Shown piece after piece: positions 59,684 through 64,000 of a stretch of DNA of 64,000 nt. The notes under the pieces are model-generated. The model was not told the origin of the DNA. It did no database searches and was given only the letters and a program-made list of their open reading frames with translations. The position numbers were made by a program, and so were the translations under genes. The stretch is from Pseudomonas graminis (GTDB taxonomy: Bacteria; Pseudomonadota; Gammaproteobacteria; Pseudomonadales; Pseudomonadaceae): the NCBI RefSeq assembly GCF_002093745.1, contig NZ_MTSB01000012.1:1-64000 (forward strand), given 5' to 3'. Numbering within the stretch: position 1 is the stretch's first letter; each line of letters begins with the position of its first letter.

Positions 59684-60493
59684 ATGATTGAGCAGCAAAC
59701 AGGCAGCCGCATCCGGGTCGAGGCTCTGACGGTCGACGGGCAGGCTTCCGCCACCGATTGGGCGCAACGACTCGGGCTGCCGTTACAGGACGCCGAAGCG
59801 GACTTTGCCTTGCAGGTCACCGATGACGGCCTGCAATTGCAACAGTTGGGCAACGATGCGCCCGGCGCGGTAAGGGTCGATTTTGTCGAAGGCGCCGTGG
59901 CTCATCGGCGATTATTCGGCGGTGGCACCGGGCAGATGATTGCCAAGGCTGTCGGCATTCAGCCGGGCGTACGCCCCCGCGTGCTGGATGCCACCGCCGG
60001 GCTGGGCAAGGACGCATTCGTGCTGGCCAGCCTTGGCTGCGAGATGAGCCTGATCGAGCGCCAGCCGATCATTGCTGCGCTGCTGGAAGACGGCCTGACG
60101 CGCGGACGCAATGATCACGATGTCGGTTCGATCATCGCGCAGATGCGTTTGCTGACCGGCAACGCCATCGAGATCATTCGTCACTGGTCAGCCGAGCCAC
60201 CGCAGGTCATCTACCTTGACCCTATGTTCCCGCACCGCGAGAAAACCGCGCTGGTGAAAAAGGAAATGCGCCTGTTCCGGCCGCTGGTGGGCGACGACAT
60301 GGACGCGCCTGCGTTGCTGGAGGCTGCCCTTGCGCTGGCCACCCACCGCGTGGTGGTCAAACGCCCGCGCAAAGCGCCTTGCATCGATGGCCCCAAGCCG
60401 GGTTATGCACTGGATGGCAAATCCAGTCGTTACGACATCTACCCTAAGAAAGCCCTGAAGCCGAAGGCGGTGGAAAAAGAGCCGGTCGCGTAG
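59684..60493 (+). CDS. rsmJ: 16S rRNA (guanine-1516-N2)-methyltransferase RsmJ
   Basis: RsmJ (formerly YhiQ) makes m2G1516 in 16S rRNA. The 269-residue protein has the SAM motif [19 protein letters not shown], the acidic SLIERQP that follows, and the catalytic [21 protein letters not shown]. The ATG at 59684 gives the family N-terminus; the frame open from 59630 is rejected. It converges with the DUF4197 gene. Confidence 0.92.
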   Translation: MIEQQTGSRIRVEALTVDGQASATDWAQRLGLPLQDAEADFALQVTDDGLQLQQLGNDAPGAVRVDFVEGAVAHRRLFGGGTGQMIAKAVGIQPGVRPRVLDATAGLGKDAFVLASLGCEMSLIERQPIIAALLEDGLTRGRNDHDVGSIIAQMRLLTGNAIEIIRHWSAEPPQVIYLDPMFPHREKTALVKKEMRLFRPLVGDDMDAPALLEAALALATHRVVVKRPRKAPCIDGPKPGYALDGKSSRYDIYPKKALKPKAVEKEPVA

Positions 60494-60559
60494 ATCATTC
60501 GCCCATGCACACTTTTCGTGACTCACTCCGGCGCGGAACACTTCACGTGATGCGCGGCG

Positions 60560-61249
60560 TCACAGCGCCCCGAACACTTTCTTCGCCAGCCCGGTCGCTG
60601 CTGCCTGTGGGTTGGCGCGGATGCTTTCTTCCTGTTTGGCGATCATCTCGAACAGCCCGTTAAGCGCCTGCTCGGTCACATAACTTTCGAGATTGGCACT
60701 TTTGCTGTCCAGTGCGCCGAGGGCGGCGGCTTTGCCGGCAAAGGCATTGTATTTCTGCACCAGGCCTACCTGATCGGTGGATTTCTTGACGATGGGCAGG
60801 AACCTGGCGCGAATCTGTTCGCGGCTGGTGCTGCTCAGGTACTGGGTTGCCGAGTCCTTGCCGCCGCTGAGGATGGCTTTGGCATCGGTCACGCTCATCT
60901 TCTTCACGGCGTCTACCAGCAACGCCTGAGCCTGGGGAACGGCGGCTTCAGCGGCCTGGTTCATGCTGGTTTCGAGTTGATCGACCTGACTTCCCATACC
61001 GAGCATTTTCATCTTTTTCGCGACCTGGCCCAGCTTGCCGGGCAACTCGATGCGCACGTCCTCATTCTTGCTGAAGCCGCCGGGTACGCCCAGTTGCTTG
61101 ACTGCAACCTGCGCGCCCTGGGTCAGAGCGTCCTTGAGCCCGCCGGTAGCGTCCGATTGTGAAAGGTCACTGAGCGACAGGGCCAACACGTTGCCCGACA
61201 GCAGCAGGCCTGCACACAGACCGACAAAGGTAAACGAAAAACGAGGCAT
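60560..61249 (-). CDS. DUF4197 domain exported protein
   Basis: A 229-residue protein with a signal peptide (MPRFSFTFVGLCAGLLLSGN, cleavage after VLA). The mature part is helical and contains ALTQGAQVAVKQLG, NEDVRIELPGKLGQVAKKM and TSREQIRARFLPIVKKSTDQ, typical of DUF4197. The function is unknown; location is probably periplasmic. Confidence 0.85.
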   Translation of the reverse strand: MPRFSFTFVGLCAGLLLSGNVLALSLSDLSQSDATGGLKDALTQGAQVAVKQLGVPGGFSKNEDVRIELPGKLGQVAKKMKMLGMGSQVDQLETSMNQAAEAAVPQAQALLVDAVKKMSVTDAKAILSGGKDSATQYLSSTSREQIRARFLPIVKKSTDQVGLVQKYNAFAGKAAALGALDSKSANLESYVTEQALNGLFEMIAKQEESIRANPQAAATGLAKKVFGAL

Positions 61250-61395
61250 AAGGCGTCCTTGTGGAAATGGGTTCTGACCTGCACGGGGTCGATAATGGCT
61301 CAGTACGCTGTCAAGCGTATCAGGAAGTCATGAGAAGGCATTCAAAAGCTTGGCGTGCAGAATATCGCTCAGGAAAACTGCCCGGCTGAATAGAC

Positions 61396-61420
61396 AGCGG
61401 CGCGTTGGAAACGCGCCGCT
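61396..61420 (-). terminator. Hairpin downstream of the YbaY-like gene
   Basis: AGCGGCGCGTT (61396-61406), loop GGA, AACGCGCCGCT (61410-61420). The 11-bp stem is perfect. On the minus strand only a weak U-rich stretch follows, so this is a probable but not certain terminator. Confidence 0.55.
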
Positions 61421-61445
61421 GAAGGATGCTTTGCCTGTGGACGAG

Positions 61446-61796
61446 TCAGTCGGCGACCTGAATAACCTTTATTTTCAGACCGCTCTGGTTGTCGTCTGTC
61501 AGTTCGATCGGGTGTACGGTGTCGTTGATCCAGAGCAACCTGCCGTCCTGTTCGATGCGCGCCGACAAGGCATAACGGTGGCCCTGCACGGGATATCGGC
61601 CCTCGGGATAGCCCAGTTCGAACGGTAACGGTACCTGGTGATCAATCTGTTTTTCGCACGTGGCGATGACATCGGCCGGGGCGTCAGCCAGGCTGATGTC
61701 ACTCAGGGTGACGGTCATGTTGCAGCCGTCCGGCAGCGCGTTGCGTGACAGGTAAAATACTTCGCCCTGAATTCTGACTAGGGATTCGCTGGTCAT
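61446..61796 (-). CDS. YbaY-like domain protein without lipobox
   Basis: A 116-residue protein. VRIQGEVFYLSR, NMTVTLSDISLADAPADVIA and GRLLWINDTVHPIEL match the YbaY/YscW beta-sandwich domain. Family members are usually lipoproteins; here no signal peptide or lipobox is seen, so the protein is predicted cytoplasmic. The start ATG follows AAGGAAA at a good distance, so a missed N-terminus is unlikely. Confidence 0.78.
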   Translation of the reverse strand: MTSESLVRIQGEVFYLSRNALPDGCNMTVTLSDISLADAPADVIATCEKQIDHQVPLPFELGYPEGRYPVQGHRYALSARIEQDGRLLWINDTVHPIELTDDNQSGLKIKVIQVAD

Positions 61797-61907
61797 TTCA
61801 ATTTCCTTATTGAGTGAGCACCCGTCATGGGTGCAAACCCAACCCTAGCAGGCATTTGCACGCACAAAATGCCTGTCTGGAAATCCCCGTCGAGTTGCGG
61901 AAATACC

Positions 61908-64000
61908 CTACGCCGCTCCTGTTTCGCTTCTTACGTGTTGCTCTTCTTCGTTGCTGTGCAGAGCGACTTGCCGAATGGACAAGCGGATCTCGGCAGGCAA
62001 TACGCGCTTGGCCGCACCTTCCGCCAGTTCGCCCAGCATCGGGTGGTAACTCAGCTTGCCGGCACTGTCCTTGCGCAATACACCCAGGTCGAGCAAGGTC
62101 TGAATGAAGTGCCGGAACAGGCTCTTGTCGAAGAATTCAGGCGCATTCAGACCATGCAGAATCGACAGGCGCTGAGCCATGACGGTACACAGATCTTCCA
62201 GTTCTTCGGCACTGAGTGTGTTTTGCCCGCTGTTGAGCAGCAACGAGATCGACATGTAGAAACGCTGGAGCGTTTGGGCGATGGCCCGTGACAACAGGGT
62301 CAGCAACACGAACTCGCGAGAGCTGGGTTCCGGACGTACATAAACGTCTTTTCGGAAACGCAGCAGGCCTTGCTCGACAAACGCATTCAGCCATTGATCA
62401 ACCACCTCATCCAGCTCGCTCAATGGCCAGCGAATGAACAGCTCGGATTGCAGATACGGGTACAGCGCACGCGTGTAGCGCAGAATCTGTTCGCGACTCA
62501 TGCGCGACGAACTCTGGAAAAAGCTCGCCAACAGCGAGGGCAGGGCGAAGATGTGCAGAACGTTGTTGCGGTAATACGTCATCAGGACCGCATTCTGTTC
62601 GTTCAGGTACAGAATCTTGCCCAGCGCATCCTTTTGCTCGGCCAGCAGGTCCATCCCTTTGACGTGTTCGATCAGTGAGCGGCCGTTGCCTTCCGGTAGC
62701 GTGGTGTGCGGAGAGTACGGCACCGCGCGGAGCAGCGTCAGGTACAGGTCCAGCACGCGCTCCATCGCCTGATCATCCAGTGCCAGTTTCTGGGTCGACA
62801 GCAACGCGACAGCGACCAGGTTCATCGGGTTGACGGCGGCTGCCTCGTTCAGATGTTGAGCAACGCGTTCGCCCAGGTGGTGGGTGGTTTCGCTCAACCA
62901 GTCGGGGCGAAACTCCGGCGTCAGCTCCTGCGTGCGCCAGTCGGGCTGCTCGCCATCAAGGAACTCGGCCAGCTTGATAGGCTCGCCGAAATTAACCGAT
63001 ACCTGACCAAAGCGCTGCTTGAATGCGCCGATGACTTTGAAAATATCGAAAATCGATTCTTTCTTCTTCGTCGCTCCCCTCAGTTCGCCCAGGTAGGTGC
63101 GGCCCTCCAGCACTCGCTCATAACCGATGTACACCGGAATGAAGACAATCGGCATCCGCGAGTTGCGCAAAAAACTGCGCAGGGTAATGGCGAGCATGCC
63201 GGTCTTGGGTTGCAACATACGTCCGGTGCGCGAGCGGCCGCCCTCGACGAAGTATTCAACCGGGAAGCCTTTGGTGAACAAGGTGTGCAGGTATTCGTTG
63301 AACACGGCGGTGTACAGCGGGTTGCCCTTGAACGTACGACGCATGAAAAACGCACCGCCACGCCTGAGCAGGCTGCCGACCACCGGCATGTTCAGGTTGA
63401 TGCCCGCCGCGATGTGCGGAGGCGTAAGACCGTTGCGAAACAGCAGGTAGGACAGCAGCAGATAATCGATGTGGCTGCGATGGCACGGAACGTAAATCAC
63501 CTCGTGGCCCGGCGCGACCTCTTGCACGCCTTCGATGTGGCTGACCTTGATGCCGTCATAGATCTTGTTCCAGAACCAGCTAAGCACCACTTCCAGAAAA
63601 CGGATGGCGGAATAGGTGTAGTCCGACGCGATCTCGTTGCCGTAACTCAGCGCGCGCTCGCGGGCTTTCTCCAGCGTGATCTTTTCGCGCTCGGCTTCTT
63701 CGATGATCGCTTGCTTGACTAGTGGTTCGGCCAGCAGGCCTTTGACCACGTTGCGCCGGTGCGAAACGTCCGGCCCGATTACCGCGCTTTTCAGGTTGCG
63801 AAAATGTACGCGCAGCAGGCGCTGGGTCATGCGCAGGGTGAGTTCGTAACCTTTGTTCTGGTCGACCAGTTCACGCATGTGAATCGGTTCGGAAAACTGC
63901 ACGCGGGTCTTGCGGCCCAGAATCAGGATGCTGACCAGACGACGTAAACGGCCGGTCACCGCCCAACTGTCGGCGAACAGCAGTTTCCAGGCACTGGACT
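61908..64000 (-). CDS. plsB: Glycerol-3-phosphate acyltransferase PlsB (5' end outside window)
   Basis: PlsB makes lysophosphatidic acid from glycerol-3-phosphate and acyl-CoA or acyl-ACP at the inner membrane. The visible 697 codons carry the catalytic [15 protein letters not shown] (HxxxxD), [26 protein letters not shown] and [12 protein letters not shown], the four acyltransferase blocks. The frame is open to the right edge, where [11 protein letters not shown] continues upstream, so the N-terminus (100 or more residues) is missing. The stop is at 61908-61910. Confidence 0.94.
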   Translation of the reverse strand, partial: SSAWKLLFADSWAVTGRLRRLVSILILGRKTRVQFSEPIHMRELVDQNKGYELTLRMTQRLLRVHFRNLKSAVIGPDVSHRRNVVKGLLAEPLVKQAIIEEAEREKITLEKARERALSYGNEIASDYTYSAIRFLEVVLSWFWNKIYDGIKVSHIEGVQEVAPGHEVIYVPCHRSHIDYLLLSYLLFRNGLTPPHIAAGINLNMPVVGSLLRRGGAFFMRRTFKGNPLYTAVFNEYLHTLFTKGFPVEYFVEGGRSRTGRMLQPKTGMLAITLRSFLRNSRMPIVFIPVYIGYERVLEGRTYLGELRGATKKKESIFDIFKVIGAFKQRFGQVSVNFGEPIKLAEFLDGEQPDWRTQELTPEFRPDWLSETTHHLGERVAQHLNEAAAVNPMNLVAVALLSTQKLALDDQAMERVLDLYLTLLRAVPYSPHTTLPEGNGRSLIEHVKGMDLLAEQKDALGKILYLNEQNAVLMTYYRNNVLHIFALPSLLASFFQSSSRMSREQILRYTRALYPYLQSELFIRWPLSELDEVVDQWLNAFVEQGLLRFRKDVYVRPEPSSREFVLLTLLSRAIAQTLQRFYMSISLLLNSGQNTLSAEELEDLCTVMAQRLSILHGLNAPEFFDKSLFRHFIQTLLDLGVLRKDSAGKLSYHPMLGELAEGAAKRVLPAEIRLSIRQVALHSNEEEQHVRSETGAA

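Overview
The window looks like chromosomal DNA of a fluorescent pseudomonad, most likely the Pseudomonas syringae group. This rests on protein identities and gene order that I recognise (ffh-rpsP-rimM-trmD-rplS, xerD-dsbC-hom-thrC, the wspABCDEFR cluster followed by prfB-lysS, ppc and adk-tsaB), on uniformly high-GC codon use, and on a Pseudomonas-type REP half at the left edge. No database search was possible, so the species is an inference. No tRNA, rRNA, CRISPR array, transposase or prophage gene was seen.

Layout. 0.1-5.5 kb: a VUT-family membrane protein, purT, and on the minus strand an MHS-type transporter, a CNNM/CorC-type CBS protein and a CcsA-like cytochrome c assembly protein. 5.7-15 kb: ffh, the rpsP-rimM-trmD-rplS ribosome-maturation operon, xerD, an unrecognised 233-residue protein that interrupts the usual xerD-dsbC junction, then dsbC, hom and thrC. 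15-21 kb: a BvgS/RocS-like hybrid sensor, a REC-EAL protein (RocR-like) and a divergent LuxR-type regulator (RocA-like). Together they form a signalling triad in which an identical 10-mer lies upstream of both regulator genes. 21-29.5 kb: DUF3509 protein, TIGR02285-type periplasmic protein, YaeQ, recJ, an Old Yellow Enzyme, a PAS hybrid kinase and a YebE/DUF533 protein.

29.5-44.3 kb is the most distinctive part. A 1,987-residue minus-strand protein carries two tandem leucine-rich-repeat modules and a C-terminal NEL-type E3 ubiquitin ligase domain with a Cys-x-Asp motif. It is divergent from a complete Wsp chemosensory operon (receptor, two CheW, CheR, CheA hybrid, CheB, and the diguanylate cyclase WspR). 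The Wsp genes are tightly packed, with four ATGA overlaps, and should control surface-sensed c-di-GMP. With the REC-EAL protein, the window encodes one regulated c-di-GMP synthase and one regulated phosphodiesterase.

44.4-64 kb: prfB with its programmed +1 frameshift, lysS, a TetR regulator, a DUF1704 protein with a metallopeptidase-like motif, a lipoprotein hydrolase, an OmpA/DUF4398 lipoprotein pair, ppc, adk, tsaB, a small unknown protein, a DUF72 protein, an extensin-like protein, an unknown protein with an internal repeat, rsmJ, a DUF4197 protein, a YbaY-like protein, and plsB running off the right edge. Most of the window is ordinary core genome. The NEL-LRR gene, the orphan after xerD and the regulator binding-site candidates are the parts most worth a second look.
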